Below the pieces are notes generated by a model, which saw only the letters and a list, made by a program, of their open reading frames with translations, searched no databases and had not been told where the DNA came from. Shown piece after piece: positions 52,387 through 61,888 of a stretch of DNA of 64,000 nucleotides. The first letter of the stretch is position 1; each line of letters begins with the position of its first letter. Made by a program: the position numbers and the translations under genes. This DNA is from Arthrobacter hankyongi (GTDB lineage: Bacteria; Actinomycetota; Actinomycetes; Actinomycetales; Micrococcaceae), in contig NZ_JAKLTQ010000009.1 in the NCBI RefSeq assembly GCF_022012395.1, positions 98,323-162,322 on the forward strand, in the 5' to 3' direction.

Positions 52387-52422
52387 AAAAACCCCCGGAA
52401 CCGCGGGGGTTCCGGGGGTTTT
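52387..52422 (-). terminator. Rho-independent terminator of tRNA-Thr
   Basis: Minus strand: AAAACCCCCGGAACC and its complement around a short GC loop, ending in a T run. It starts 6 bases after the tRNA 3' end. Confidence 0.85.
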
Positions 52423-52428
52423 CCCTGG

Positions 52429-52501
52429 AGCCTCCTGCCGGAATCGAACCGGCGACCTTTTCATTACGAGTGAAACGCTCTACCAACTGAGCTAAGGAGG
52501 C
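52429..52501 (-). tRNA. tRNA-Thr (anticodon CGU)
   Basis: The 73-nt cloverleaf has acceptor GCCTCCT pairing with AGGAGGC, D arm GCTCAGTTGGTAGAGC, anticodon loop CTCGTAA (anticodon CGT) and T arm CCGGTTCGATTCCGG. The discriminator is T; CCA is not encoded. Confidence 0.97.
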
Positions 52502-52737
52502 CTGCGGACCGTCCCGGCTGCCCGGGTCGAATCCAACAAGGATCAACTATAGGAGAGCGGAGGCGGGGCGGTCAAAGCGACACCGTGTGGGTGATGCAGG
52601 CCACAGTTCCGGTGATGTTCACCGGCCGGTCCGGTGCACGTAAGGCATTGTCGGCATGGCCGGGGCAGCATGGAGGGCACTCGCGGCCCGGTATGGCGGC
52701 CGCCCCAGTTACTGCACAGAGCAAGGAGGGCCGGCGC

Positions 52738-53451
52738 ATGACGGACAGGACGGCAGGGCTGCGCCTGGCAGTGCTGGATTTGGCCGGGACCATGGTGGAC
52801 GACGGCGGGCTGCGCGGGCAGGCGCTGGCTGCGGCGCTCGGGCCTTGGGGCGTGCACCCCGGCCCGGCCGGACCGGAGGCGGTGGCGTCCGTGGCCCGGC
52901 AGGCGGCCGGCGCGGCGGAGGAGCAGCTCTTCGAGCGGCTGTTCCCGCAGGACCGGGCCACCGCCCGGCAGGCCGCAGCGGTTTTCGAGGACACCTACCA
53001 GGCACTGCTGGCCGAGCACGGGGTCCGGCCGGCGCCCGGGGCGGCGGAAGCTGTCGGCCGGCTGCGCGAGGCGGGCCTGGCGGTCTGCCTGTGCAGCGGC
53101 GGTTCGCGCCGCAGCCTGAACCTGGTCCTGGACGCGCTGGACTGGATGGGGCTGGCGGATCTGAGCCTGTGCCCCTCCGACGCCGGGCGCGGCCGGCCGT
53201 ATCCGGACATGGTGCTCACCGCGCTGCTGGCCCTGGACGTCGAAGATGTCCGGCAGGTACTGGTGGCCGGCGGCACGGCGGCGGCCGTGCAGGCCGGCCT
53301 GCGTTCCGGGGCCGGGCTGGTGGCCGGCGTGCTCACCGGCGCGCGCAGCGCCGGTGAGCTGACCGCGGCCGGTGCCTCCGCCGTCGTCGGCTCGGTCCGG
53401 GAATTGCCGGACCTGGTGTGCGGCGCCGGCCGGCTACGGCAGGCCGGCTAG
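52738..53451 (+). CDS. HAD-superfamily phosphatase, phosphonatase-like
   Basis: 237 residues. Motif I is LAVLDLAGTMVDD (Asp nucleophile at about 14; AGT as in phosphonoacetaldehyde hydrolase rather than the usual DGT), motif II CLCSGGSRR (about 120) and motif III/IV region PSDAGRGRPYPDMVLTAL with VLVAGGTAAAV. The helical cap lies at about 25-90. It is probably a phosphatase or phosphonatase-like hydrolase. In motif IV Asp is replaced by the GGTA region, so activity may differ. Start 52738 has AAGGAGGG. Its stop shares CTAG with the convergent peptidase gene. Confidence 0.85.
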   Translation: MTDRTAGLRLAVLDLAGTMVDDGGLRGQALAAALGPWGVHPGPAGPEAVASVARQAAGAAEEQLFERLFPQDRATARQAAAVFEDTYQALLAEHGVRPAPGAAEAVGRLREAGLAVCLCSGGSRRSLNLVLDALDWMGLADLSLCPSDAGRGRPYPDMVLTALLALDVEDVRQVLVAGGTAAAVQAGLRSGAGLVAGVLTGARSAGELTAAGASAVVGSVRELPDLVCGAGRLRQAG

Positions 53452-54968
53452 CACTTGGTCCCGTCCGCCGGCACCTTGCCGTCGACAAAGTAGTTGTCCA
53501 CCGCGTCCTTGATGCAGCTGTTGGCTCCGCTCCGGTAGGCGGTGTGGCCCTCGCCCTTGAAGGTGACCAGCGAGGCCGAAGACAGCTGGTCGGCCAGGGA
53601 CTCCGCCCAGGCATACGGGGTGGCGGGATCCCCGGTGGTGCCGATGACCACGATCGGCGCGGCACCCTCGGCCTTGACCGGGGCGGGTTTGCGCACCGGC
53701 TTGTACGGCCAGTTCTCGCAGGTGGTGCCGCCGTAGGCCAGGTAGCGGCCGAAGGTGGGGGAGGCCTGTTCCAGCTCGGCGGCCTCCTTGCGCATGGTCG
53801 GCAGGTCCGAGGCCATCGGGTAGTCCAGGCAGTTCACCGCGGTGAAGGCGAAGGTGGTGTTGCCGGTGTAGTGGCCGTCCGGGTCCCGCTGCGCGTTCTG
53901 GTCAGCCAGCCAGAGCATCTGGGTGGGGTCGCCCTGCAGGGCCGAGGTCAGGGCCAGCGTCAGCGCCGGCCAGTTCGCCTCGTCGTACAACGGGGTGATC
54001 AGTCCGCTCACGAAGGTGTTCACCGGGACCAGCCGGCCGTCCTGGGCCGTCAGCGGGCTGGCCTCGACGGAGCGGATCAGGTCCCGCACCTGGGCCACGG
54101 CCTCGTCCGCGCTGCCGCTGAGCGGGCAGCCGGAGCCGGCCAGGCAGGATTCCACGTAGCTGCGCAGCGCCTGCTCGAAGCCCTTGGCCTGGCCCAGCGT
54201 CACCGCCTGGCTGTCCAGAGCCGGATCCAGCGCGCCGTCGAGCACTAGGCGCCCCACCCGCTCCGGGAACAGCTCGGCGTACTGGGCGCCGAGGAAGGTG
54301 CCGTAGGACCAGCCCAGGTAGTCCAGCTTCGCCTGGCCGAGGGCGGCGCGCAGGATGTCCAGGTCCTTGGTGGCACTGAGCGTGTCGACGTGGCCGAGCA
54401 CGGGGCCGGTCTTTTCAGCGCACTTGGCGCCGAGCTCGGTCGCGTCCTTGACCGCCTGCGCGATCCCCTGGTCCGAGTCGATGTCGTAGGACTCCTCGCG
54501 GGCGGCGTCCTGCTCCTTGTCCGTCAGGCAGGTCACCGGGGCGGAGCGCTTGATCCCGCGCGGGTCGAAGCCCACGATGCTGTAGCTGCCGCGCAGCTTG
54601 TCGGTGGTCATGACGTCCACGCCGTCGCGGACAAAGTCATAGCCGGAGGCGCCGGGACCGCCGGGGTTGACCAGGATCGAGCCCTGGGAACCGCCGGTGG
54701 TGCGGATGGCGGCAATCTTGATGCGCTTGCCGCCGGGGTCGGCATAGTCCATCGGCACCTCGATGTCGGCGCATTCGAAGCGGCCCTCGCACCGTTTCCA
54801 GTGGACCTGCTGCTCGTAGTACGGCCGCAGCCCCTCCGCAACCTCCCCGGTAACGTCCGCGGTGGCCTGGCCGGTGGACGCCGGGGCGGAACAGCCGGCC
54901 AGCAGTGCGGCCAGGGCGGCCGCCCCGGCGATGAGTGCCCGGCCGGTGCTGCGGCGGGATCGGGGCAT
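53448..54968 (-). CDS. Lipoprotein alpha/beta hydrolase, tripeptidyl aminopeptidase (TAP-like)
   Basis: 506 residues. A lipobox LLAGC (Cys at about 26) anchors it outside the membrane. The oxyanion/first strand is NPGGPGASGYDF (about 100-110), the nucleophile Ser in GWSYGTFLGAQYAE (about 225), then the Asp in GTTGDPATPYAWA and the His in GEGHTAYRSG near the end with the TAP-like C-terminal domain. It should clip tripeptides from N-termini in the cell envelope, or act as a related esterase. Start 54968 has AGGAGAAG upstream. It is a single gene just after holB on the same strand. Confidence 0.92.
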   Translation of the reverse strand: MPRSRRSTGRALIAGAAALAALLAGCSAPASTGQATADVTGEVAEGLRPYYEQQVHWKRCEGRFECADIEVPMDYADPGGKRIKIAAIRTTGGSQGSILVNPGGPGASGYDFVRDGVDVMTTDKLRGSYSIVGFDPRGIKRSAPVTCLTDKEQDAAREESYDIDSDQGIAQAVKDATELGAKCAEKTGPVLGHVDTLSATKDLDILRAALGQAKLDYLGWSYGTFLGAQYAELFPERVGRLVLDGALDPALDSQAVTLGQAKGFEQALRSYVESCLAGSGCPLSGSADEAVAQVRDLIRSVEASPLTAQDGRLVPVNTFVSGLITPLYDEANWPALTLALTSALQGDPTQMLWLADQNAQRDPDGHYTGNTTFAFTAVNCLDYPMASDLPTMRKEAAELEQASPTFGRYLAYGGTTCENWPYKPVRKPAPVKAEGAAPIVVIGTTGDPATPYAWAESLADQLSSASLVTFKGEGHTAYRSGANSCIKDAVDNYFVDGKVPADGTKC

Positions 54969-55047
54969 GGTGTCTTCTCCTGGTCGGCTCGGGTGTGTTC
55001 TCAAGGGTGGTGGGGTGGAGTCCGGCCCGTGGTCCGCCGGGAGGGGC

Positions 55048-56187
55048 CTAAAGCAGGCTGACCGCCATGGCCTCCATGGCCAGGACGGGCGAGACATTGG
55101 TGCTCAGGCGCTGCCGCGCTTCGGCGATGGCGTCCATTCTACCCAGCGTCTGTTCCGGCCCGGACCGGCCGGCATAGGCCTCCAGTTCGCTGCGCAGCTG
55201 TTCGTTGATCAGCTGGGTGCCGGTCTCCAGCTGCAGGGTCAGCACGTCCCGGAAGAACGTGGTCAGGTCGATCATCACCCGGTCCAGCGAGTCGCTGACG
55301 CTGCGCTTGGCGCGGCGCTTCTGCTCCTCCTCGAGCTGCTTGAGCTGGCTGCGGATGGCCGGCGGCAGGGTGCCCGTCTCCGGGGCGCCGAGGGCACGCA
55401 GCAGCGCCTCGCGTTCGGCCTCGTTGCGGGCTTCGGAGGCGGCCGCCGCGTCCGCGTTGGCGATGTCCACCAGCTCGCCGGCGGCGATGACGGCGTCGGA
55501 CACCCCGCGCAGGCGCAGCGGCAGGCGCACGATCCGGTCGCGGCGCTCGCGGGCCTCCTGGTCCGTGGCCAGCCGGCGGGCGATGCCGATATGGCTCTGC
55601 GACACCCGGGCGGCAAAGTCGGCCAGGGCCGGGTCCGCCCCGTCGCGGCGCACCAGCAGCTCGGCCACGTCCTGCTGCGGCGGCGTGCGCAGGCCCACCG
55701 GCCGGCAGCGCGAGCGGATGGTCACCAGCACGTCTGCCGGGCTGGGTGCGCACAGGATCCAGATGGTCCGCGGCGGCGGTTCCTCGATGGCCTTCAGCAG
55801 CACGTTGGTGGTGCGCTCGGCCATCCGGTCCGCGTCCTCGACGATCATGATCCGCCAGCGGCCGGAGGAGGGCTTGTCCTGGGCCTTGGCCACCCATTCG
55901 CGCACCTCCTGGATGGTGAAGGACACGTTCTCGGTGGCCATCACCATCACGTCGGCATTGGAGCCGCTCATCGCGGTGTGGCACGCGCGGCACTGGCCGC
56001 AGCCGCGGGCCGCCGGGTCCGGCTGCTCGCAGAGCAGGGCCGCGGCGAAGGCGCGGGCGGCATTGGTGCGGCCGGAACCGGGCGGGCCGGTGAACAGCCA
56101 GGCGTGGGTGGGCCGTTCCGACGCCGCGGCCCGGCCGAGCTGTTCGACGACGGCGCCCTGGCCGGGCAGGTCGGTCCAGACGCTCAC
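55048..56187 (-). CDS. holB: DNA polymerase III subunit delta' (clamp loader)
   Basis: 379 residues. AAA+ P-loop GPPGSGRT (Arg in place of Lys, so ATP binding is likely lost, as in delta'), a four-Cys zinc module CEQPDP...GCGQCRACH, the VEDADRM box II and the sensor-1 SRC motif (TIRSRCRPV). The C-terminal domain holds the collar helices. Part of the clamp loader that places the sliding clamp. The GTG start overlaps the tmk stop by 4 bases (GTGA), so both form an operon as in many actinobacteria. Confidence 0.95.
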   Translation of the reverse strand: MSVWTDLPGQGAVVEQLGRAAASERPTHAWLFTGPPGSGRTNAARAFAAALLCEQPDPAARGCGQCRACHTAMSGSNADVMVMATENVSFTIQEVREWVAKAQDKPSSGRWRIMIVEDADRMAERTTNVLLKAIEEPPPRTIWILCAPSPADVLVTIRSRCRPVGLRTPPQQDVAELLVRRDGADPALADFAARVSQSHIGIARRLATDQEARERRDRIVRLPLRLRGVSDAVIAAGELVDIANADAAAASEARNEAEREALLRALGAPETGTLPPAIRSQLKQLEEEQKRRAKRSVSDSLDRVMIDLTTFFRDVLTLQLETGTQLINEQLRSELEAYAGRSGPEQTLGRMDAIAEARQRLSTNVSPVLAMEAMAVSLL

Positions 56188-56867
56188 GGCAGCAGCTCCG
56201 TAATCCGGCCGGCGACGGCCTCGGCGAGCTCGTCCCGGCCAGCCCGCGCATCCAGTACCAGATAGTGGTCCGGGTCCGCTACGGCCAGCTCCAGGAAGGC
56301 GGCGCGGATCCGGGAGTGGAAATCGTCCGGCTCGGACTCGAGCCGGTCCTCGGCAGCGTCCTGGGCGGTGCGGCGGTGCCGGCCCTGCTCCGGGTCGACG
56401 TCCAGCAGCACCGTCAGGTCCGGCAGCACCGCTTCGGTGGCCCACAGGTTCAGCCCGCGCACCGTGGCCAGGCCCAGGCCGCGCCCGGCGCCCTGGTAGG
56501 CGATCGAGGAGTCCATGTAGCGGTCGCAGATGACAACGTCGCCGCGCTCGAGCGCCGGCCGGATCACCTGGGCCACGTGGGCGGCGCGGGAGGCGGCGAA
56601 CAGCAGCGCCTCGGTGCGCGGGTCGATGCTGCCGTGGCCGTGCTCGAGCACCAGTGCGCGCAGCTTTTCGCCGATCGGGGTGCCGCCCGGTTCGCGGGTG
56701 CGCAGCACGGTGCGCCCGGCGGCTTCCAGCCGCTGCTGCAGGGCCGCGGCCTGGGTTGATTTGCCGGCGCCGTCGCCGCCTTCGAAGGCGATGAAGACGC
56801 CCGGGTAGCTGTGCTGCGCGGCCGGGACCTCCGGCCGGGCGGACGGGAACGGGCTCTGGGAACTCAC
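56184..56867 (-). CDS. tmk: Thymidylate kinase
   Basis: 227 residues. P-loop FEGGDGAGKST (about 27-37), DR motif CDRYMDSSIAYQG (about 112-124) and the lid with RTAQDAAEDR. It phosphorylates dTMP to dTDP. A 20-residue N-terminal tail precedes the core. It is the first gene of the tmk-holB unit. Confidence 0.96.
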   Translation of the reverse strand: MSSQSPFPSARPEVPAAQHSYPGVFIAFEGGDGAGKSTQAAALQQRLEAAGRTVLRTREPGGTPIGEKLRALVLEHGHGSIDPRTEALLFAASRAAHVAQVIRPALERGDVVICDRYMDSSIAYQGAGRGLGLATVRGLNLWATEAVLPDLTVLLDVDPEQGRHRRTAQDAAEDRLESEPDDFHSRIRAAFLELAVADPDHYLVLDARAGRDELAEAVAGRITELLP

Positions 56868-56880
56868 CTGTTCAGCCTAC

Positions 56881-56951
56881 CGTTCGCTGCCTTCCCCGCA
56901 CGCTTCGCGCACGGGGGCCCCGGGCAGCTCTCTGGCCGAGGGTCCCGCCGC
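56881..56951. repeat. Dispersed intergenic repeat, copy A
   Basis: About 55 bp (CGTTCGC, then CCCCGCACGCTTCGCGCACGG and CTCTCTGG) matches 59835-59890. The last part (GAGGGTCCCGCCGCGAG) is inverted relative to copy B, whose end reads CGCCGCGGGACCCTCGG. Open frames across it and on to 57150 are probably not real genes. The rest of the 368-bp gap to 57236 holds no other clear feature. Confidence 0.6.
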
Positions 56952-57223
56952 GAGCGGGTGGGGTAGGCCCTGTCGCGTCGCTGGCGCGCCACACCGGGAC
57001 CCGGCTGCCCCACCCTTGCGAGCGGTGGGAGGCGGGGAGGTGCTGCCGTCCGCTACGGGTCCCATCCACGGTGCGCAGGACACTGCTTTGGAACGAGTGT
57101 GCAGCAGACCCTTGTATGGCGCCCCCAGGCTGCGCCCGGTGCACACTCATTCACCGGATTGCGTGCCAACCGGAACGGACGCCGCCGGAACCGCCGGATT
57201 AACGGGCGCCGGGGCCACCGGAC

Positions 57224-57229
57224 TAACCT
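57224..57229 (+). promoter_or_regulatory. Leaderless -10 box
   Basis: TAACCT ends 6 bases before the ATG at 57236. Confidence 0.55.
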
Positions 57230-57235
57230 GCTGTC

Positions 57236-58402
57236 ATGACTGACGCCCCCTCCGCCGCCGGAAGCCACCCGGACCACCTTGCCCCCGACACCGTCGTCGT
57301 CGCTGCCGGCCGGCCCGAACGCACCCACGATGCCCCGGTGAATCCGCCGGTGGTGCTGTCGTCCACCTTCATCGGCCGGGGCGAGGTTGTGCACGGGGAC
57401 CGCGCGTACGGGCGCTACTCCAACCCGTCCTGGGATCCGTTCGAGGAAACCCTGGCCGAGCTCGAGGGCTCCGGGCTGCCGGCGCTGGTGTTCGCCTCGG
57501 GCCTGGCGGCGGTCTCCGCGGCGATGTCGCTGCTGCCGCCCGGCGGCGTCCTGGTGATGCCGCAGCACAGCTACCAGGGCAGCCTGGCCGTTGCCGAACA
57601 GCTGGCCGCCCGCGGCGCCCTGACGCTGCGCACCGTGGAGATCGCGGATACCGAGGCGGTGAAGGCGCAGCTGGCCGGCGCGGGCATGCTGTGGCTGGAA
57701 AGCCCGACCAACCCGATGCTCGAGATCGCCGAGTTGCAGGTCCTGGCCGAGGCCGCGCACGCCGCCGGCGCCTTGGTGGTCGCGGACAATACCTTCTCCA
57801 CGCCGCTGGGCCAGCGCCCGCTGGAAAGCGGTGTCGACGTCGTCGTCCATTCGGTGACCAAGTACCTGGCCGGCCATTCCGACGTCGTGCTCGGCGCCGT
57901 GGTGACCCCCGACGAGGAGCTGCGCGCCCGGCTGGTCGAGCACCGCTCGCTGCACGGGGCCATCGCCGGACCGTTCGAAACCTGGCTGGCGCTGCGCGGG
58001 GTGCGCACGATGGCGCTGCGGATCGAGCGCTCGCAGGCGACGGCGGCCCTGCTGGCCGAGCGGCTGCTGGGGCATCCGGCGATCGAGGCCGTGCGCTACC
58101 CGGGGCTGCCGCAGGACCCCGGGCACGAGCGCGCCAAGGCCCAGATGGACGGCTTCGGTTCGATCGTCGCGATCGTGATCAAGGGCGGCGCGGAGGCGGC
58201 GGACATGGTGGTCGAGGCGCTGCGGCTGTGGGTTCCGGCCACCTCGCTCGGCGGTGTGGAGTCACTGATCGAGCGGCGGCGCCGCCACGTGAACGAGCCG
58301 GCAAGCGTGCCGCAGGGCCTGCTGCGGCTGTCCGTGGGGATCGAAAACGCCGAGGACCTGTGGGCCGACCTGGCCCAGGCGCTGGAAAAAGCGCAGGCCT
58401 GA
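57236..58402 (+). CDS. Trans-sulfuration PLP enzyme (cystathionine gamma-synthase/beta-lyase type)
   Basis: 388 residues of the Cys/Met-metabolism PLP family. The Schiff-base Lys is in HSVTKYLAGHSD (about 207), the phosphate contacts in FASGLAAVSAAM and YGRYSNPSWDPFEE, and the PLP Asp in VVADNTFSTP (about 182). It probably makes or splits cystathionine, or acts as methionine gamma-lyase; the substrate side cannot be decided here. The start is fixed by the leaderless -10. A 47-bp gap leads to the DUF2516 gene. Confidence 0.88.
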   Translation: MTDAPSAAGSHPDHLAPDTVVVAAGRPERTHDAPVNPPVVLSSTFIGRGEVVHGDRAYGRYSNPSWDPFEETLAELEGSGLPALVFASGLAAVSAAMSLLPPGGVLVMPQHSYQGSLAVAEQLAARGALTLRTVEIADTEAVKAQLAGAGMLWLESPTNPMLEIAELQVLAEAAHAAGALVVADNTFSTPLGQRPLESGVDVVVHSVTKYLAGHSDVVLGAVVTPDEELRARLVEHRSLHGAIAGPFETWLALRGVRTMALRIERSQATAALLAERLLGHPAIEAVRYPGLPQDPGHERAKAQMDGFGSIVAIVIKGGAEAADMVVEALRLWVPATSLGGVESLIERRRRHVNEPASVPQGLLRLSVGIENAEDLWADLAQALEKAQA

Positions 58403-58437
58403 GGGCCCCGGTCATTCTGCGCAGCGCCATCTGCGGT

Positions 58438-58443
58438 TAGGCT
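58438..58443 (+). promoter_or_regulatory. Leaderless -10 box of the DUF2516 gene
   Basis: TAGGCT ends 6 bases before the GTG at 58450. Confidence 0.55.
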
Positions 58444-58449
58444 GTAATC

Positions 58450-58785
58450 GTGGAGATTGTCTTTTTGCTCGAGCAGTGGTTGTGGCTGGCCCTCGGCGTG
58501 GTGGCCCTGGCCATCGAACTGTGGGCGCTGGCCGATTGCCTCAGGCGCAAGGGGGACCACTTCCAGGTCGCCTTCAAGCGGACCAAGGGTTTCTGGACCG
58601 GCCTGACGGCAGCCTCCGCGGCGGTCGGGGCGCTGGCCCTGTTCGGTTCCGGTCTGCCGACGCTGATGCTGTTCCAGCTGGCCGCGGTCAGCGTCGCCGC
58701 GGTGTACCTGGCGGACGTCAAGCCGGCGCTGAACGAGCTCAAGGGCTCCGGCGGCAGTGCCTACGGGCCCCACGGTTCCTGGTAG
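58450..58785 (+). CDS. DUF2516 family membrane protein
   Basis: 111 residues with three hydrophobic helices (about 8-28, 50-66, 68-88) and the family features ALADCLRRKGDHF and FKRTKGFW after helix 1. It is conserved in actinobacteria, and its function is unknown. GTG start by leaderless promoter. A perfect 28-bp-arm hairpin follows the stop. Confidence 0.9.
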   Translation: MEIVFLLEQWLWLALGVVALAIELWALADCLRRKGDHFQVAFKRTKGFWTGLTAASAAVGALALFGSGLPTLMLFQLAAVSVAAVYLADVKPALNELKGSGGSAYGPHGSW

Positions 58786-58806
58786 CCGCGCACCCTCGGC
58801 GTTCCC

Positions 58807-58867
58807 ATCGACTTGACGGATAATGCCCGTTTCAGTGGCTGAAACGGGCATTATCCGTCAAGTCGAT
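58807..58867. repeat. Perfect long intergenic hairpin, family copy 2
   Basis: Perfect 28-bp arms (ATCGACTTGACGGATAATGC...) with a 5-base loop lie between the convergent DUF2516 and methyltransferase genes and end right at the latter's stop. The arm shares the ATCGAC-x-TG-x-C-x-G-x-TAA-x-GCC pattern with the hairpin at 15913, so it looks like a relative. Confidence 0.78.
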
Positions 58868-59716
58868 CTAATTTGGGGGCGACGCGGGCGCGACGGCCGG
58901 CCAGGCGACGGTCACCTCGCCCAGCCGCCAGCGGTCCGGGCCGTCCAGCAGCGGCCAGCCGGCCGCGCGCAGGGCCCGGCACATCGCCAGCCAGCGCTGC
59001 CGGTTGCCGAAGGAGGCCAGCGCCGAGGCCTCAAGCCAGGCCTGGTCCAGGGCCTGCAGGTAGCGGTGGACCGGCTCGCCTGCGACATTGCGGTGGATCA
59101 GGGCCTTGGGCAGGCGTTCGGCCACATCCGAGGGCAGCTCGAAGGCGCCGAAGCGCAGGGAAATGCTCAGCGAGAGCGGGCCCTTAGGACCGATGGCCGC
59201 CCAGCTGGCCCGCCGGCCGATCTCATCGCAGGTGCCGTCGATGAACAGCCCGCCGGGGGCCAGCCGGGCCCGAACCGTGTCCCAGTGCGCGGCGTACTCG
59301 GACTCGTCGTACTGGCGCAGCACATTGAAGGCACGCACCACGGCGGGGCGGCGGCCGTCCACCGGAATTTCGAAGCCGCCCTGCCGGAAGGACAGGCCCG
59401 GGCGCTCCAGCGGCTTGGCGCGGCGCACGCGTTCGGGTTCGATCTCGATGCCGACCACCTCGACGTCGGCGCGCACCCGGCTGAGCCGGTGGTGGAGCTC
59501 GACGGCGGTGGTCGGGGCCGCGCCGTAGCCCAGGTCCACGACCAGCGGGTCGGCGGCCTGCCGCAGGCGCCGGCCGTGCGGGCCGGCCAGCCAGCGGTCC
59601 ATGCGCCGCAGCCGGTTCGGATTGGTGGTGCCCCGGGTGATGCTGCCGATGGGTTTGCCGCCGCGCCGGCTGCCGGGTCGTCCCGGGCCGGTGGGGAGGG
59701 TCAGCTGCTGGGGCAC
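58868..59716 (-). CDS. Class I SAM-dependent methyltransferase-like protein
   Basis: 282 residues. VVDLGYGAAPTTAVELHHRL (about 78-97) is the Rossmann motif I with an unusual GYGAAP in place of GxGxG; VVGIEIEPERV follows as the acidic loop binding the SAM ribose, then AFNVLRQYDES. The substrate is unknown. The GTG at 59716 is chosen for a TATCCT -10 box 8 bases upstream; the longer in-frame reading enters a repeat and is rejected. Confidence 0.82.
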   Translation of the reverse strand: MPQQLTLPTGPGRPGSRRGGKPIGSITRGTTNPNRLRRMDRWLAGPHGRRLRQAADPLVVDLGYGAAPTTAVELHHRLSRVRADVEVVGIEIEPERVRRAKPLERPGLSFRQGGFEIPVDGRRPAVVRAFNVLRQYDESEYAAHWDTVRARLAPGGLFIDGTCDEIGRRASWAAIGPKGPLSLSISLRFGAFELPSDVAERLPKALIHRNVAGEPVHRYLQALDQAWLEASALASFGNRQRWLAMCRALRAAGWPLLDGPDRWRLGEVTVAWPAVAPASPPN

Positions 59717-59724
59717 AAGGCACA

Positions 59725-59730
59725 AGGATA
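59725..59730 (-). promoter_or_regulatory. -10 box of the methyltransferase gene
   Basis: TATCCT on the minus strand ends 8 bases before the GTG at 59716. Confidence 0.45.
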
Positions 59731-59834
59731 AGGGCCCGGCAGGCACGCCCCGGCCGCTGCCGCCGTCCACGTGGGCAACGTCACGCCGGGCATTGACCCG
59801 GACCACACCCGTGGCCCTGGCGTCGTCGTCGCCT

Positions 59835-59926
59835 CCCCGTTCGCAGCCTCCCCCGCACGCTTCGCGCACGGGGACCCCTGGCCGCTCTCTTGGCTCGCTT
59901 CGCTTCGCCGCGGGACCCTCGGCTCC
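59835..59926. repeat. Dispersed intergenic repeat, copy B
   Basis: The first 55 bp match 56881-56935; a GCTTCGCTTCGCC stretch follows, then the inverted counterpart of the distal part of copy A. It fills the gap between the divergent methyltransferase and aldo/keto reductase genes. Confidence 0.6.
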
Positions 59927-59929
59927 TAG

Positions 59930-61005
<1,076 letters not shown>

Positions 61006-61006
61006 C

Positions 61007-61012
61007 TAGGAT
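61007..61012 (+). promoter_or_regulatory. Leaderless -10 box of gpmA
   Basis: TAGGAT ends 7 bases before the ATG at 61020. Confidence 0.6.
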
Positions 61013-61019
61013 TGCAGCC

Positions 61020-61778
61020 ATGACTGCTTCCGCAAAATACAAGCTTATTCTGCTGCGCCACGGCCAGAGCGACTGGAATGAAAAGAACCTTTTCACCGGC
61101 TGGGTGGACGTGCCGCTGACCGAGCAGGGCCGCAAGGAAGCGGAGCGCGGCGGCGAACTGCTGGCCGAGGCCGGCCTGCTGCCGGACGTGCTCTACACCT
61201 CCCGGCTCAAGCGCGCCATCGTGACGGCCAACCTCGCCCTCGAGGCCGCGGACCGCAGCTGGATCGACGTCAAGCGCAGCTGGCGCCTGAACGAGCGCCA
61301 CTACGGGGCGCTGCAGGGCAAGGACAAGGCCCAGATCCGCGAGGAGTTCGGCGACGAGCAGTTCATGCTCTGGCGCCGTTCCTACGACACCCCGCCGCCG
61401 GGCCTGGACGATGCCAGCGAATGGTCGCAGGTCAACGACCCGCGCTACGCGGACCTGGGCGCGGACGTACCGCGGACCGAATGCCTCAAGGACGTGCTCG
61501 AGCGCTTCCTGCCGTACTGGGAGTCGGACATTTCCGTGGACGTCAAGGCCGGCAAGACGGTGCTGGTGGCGGCGCATGGCAACTCGCTGCGCGCGCTGGT
61601 CAAGCACCTGGACGGGATCAGTGACGAGGACATCGCCGGGCTGAACATCCCCACCGGCATCCCGCTGGTGTACGAACTGGACGAGAACCTCAAGCCGGTC
61701 AAGGCCGGCGGCACCTACCTGGATGCCGACGCCGCGGCCGCGGCCATCGAAGCGGTCGCCAACCAAGGCAAAAAGTAA
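61020..61778 (+). CDS. gpmA: 2,3-bisphosphoglycerate-dependent phosphoglycerate mutase
   Basis: 252 residues. The phosphorylated His14 is in [18 protein letters not shown], Glu in [11 protein letters not shown] and the second His in [11 protein letters not shown] (about 186). It interconverts 3- and 2-phosphoglycerate in glycolysis. Length and motifs are normal. It is a single gene ended by a strong terminator, next to the phoU-senX3 region. Confidence 0.97.
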   Translation: MTASAKYKLILLRHGQSDWNEKNLFTGWVDVPLTEQGRKEAERGGELLAEAGLLPDVLYTSRLKRAIVTANLALEAADRSWIDVKRSWRLNERHYGALQGKDKAQIREEFGDEQFMLWRRSYDTPPPGLDDASEWSQVNDPRYADLGADVPRTECLKDVLERFLPYWESDISVDVKAGKTVLVAAHGNSLRALVKHLDGISDEDIAGLNIPTGIPLVYELDENLKPVKAGGTYLDADAAAAAIEAVANQGKK

Positions 61779-61793
61779 GGCCGGAAACCAGAT

Positions 61794-61833
61794 ACGGCGG
61801 GAGGCCGGGGCAGGTGCCCCGGCCTCCCGCCGT
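61794..61833. terminator. Terminator between gpmA and phoU
   Basis: A perfect hairpin of 19-bp arms (ACGGCGGGAGGCCGGGGCA) around GG lies between two convergent genes. Confidence 0.8.
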
Positions 61834-61888
61834 CGTTCTGCGGCCGGTCCTGCTTACCGCAGGCCTGTGCCGGGCCCGGACGCCCTGG

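Noticed and set aside
56872-57150. Two overlapping open frames of about 90 codons
   Set aside because: They cover the dispersed repeat; similar readings occur at the second repeat copy, and there is no ribosome site or family match.
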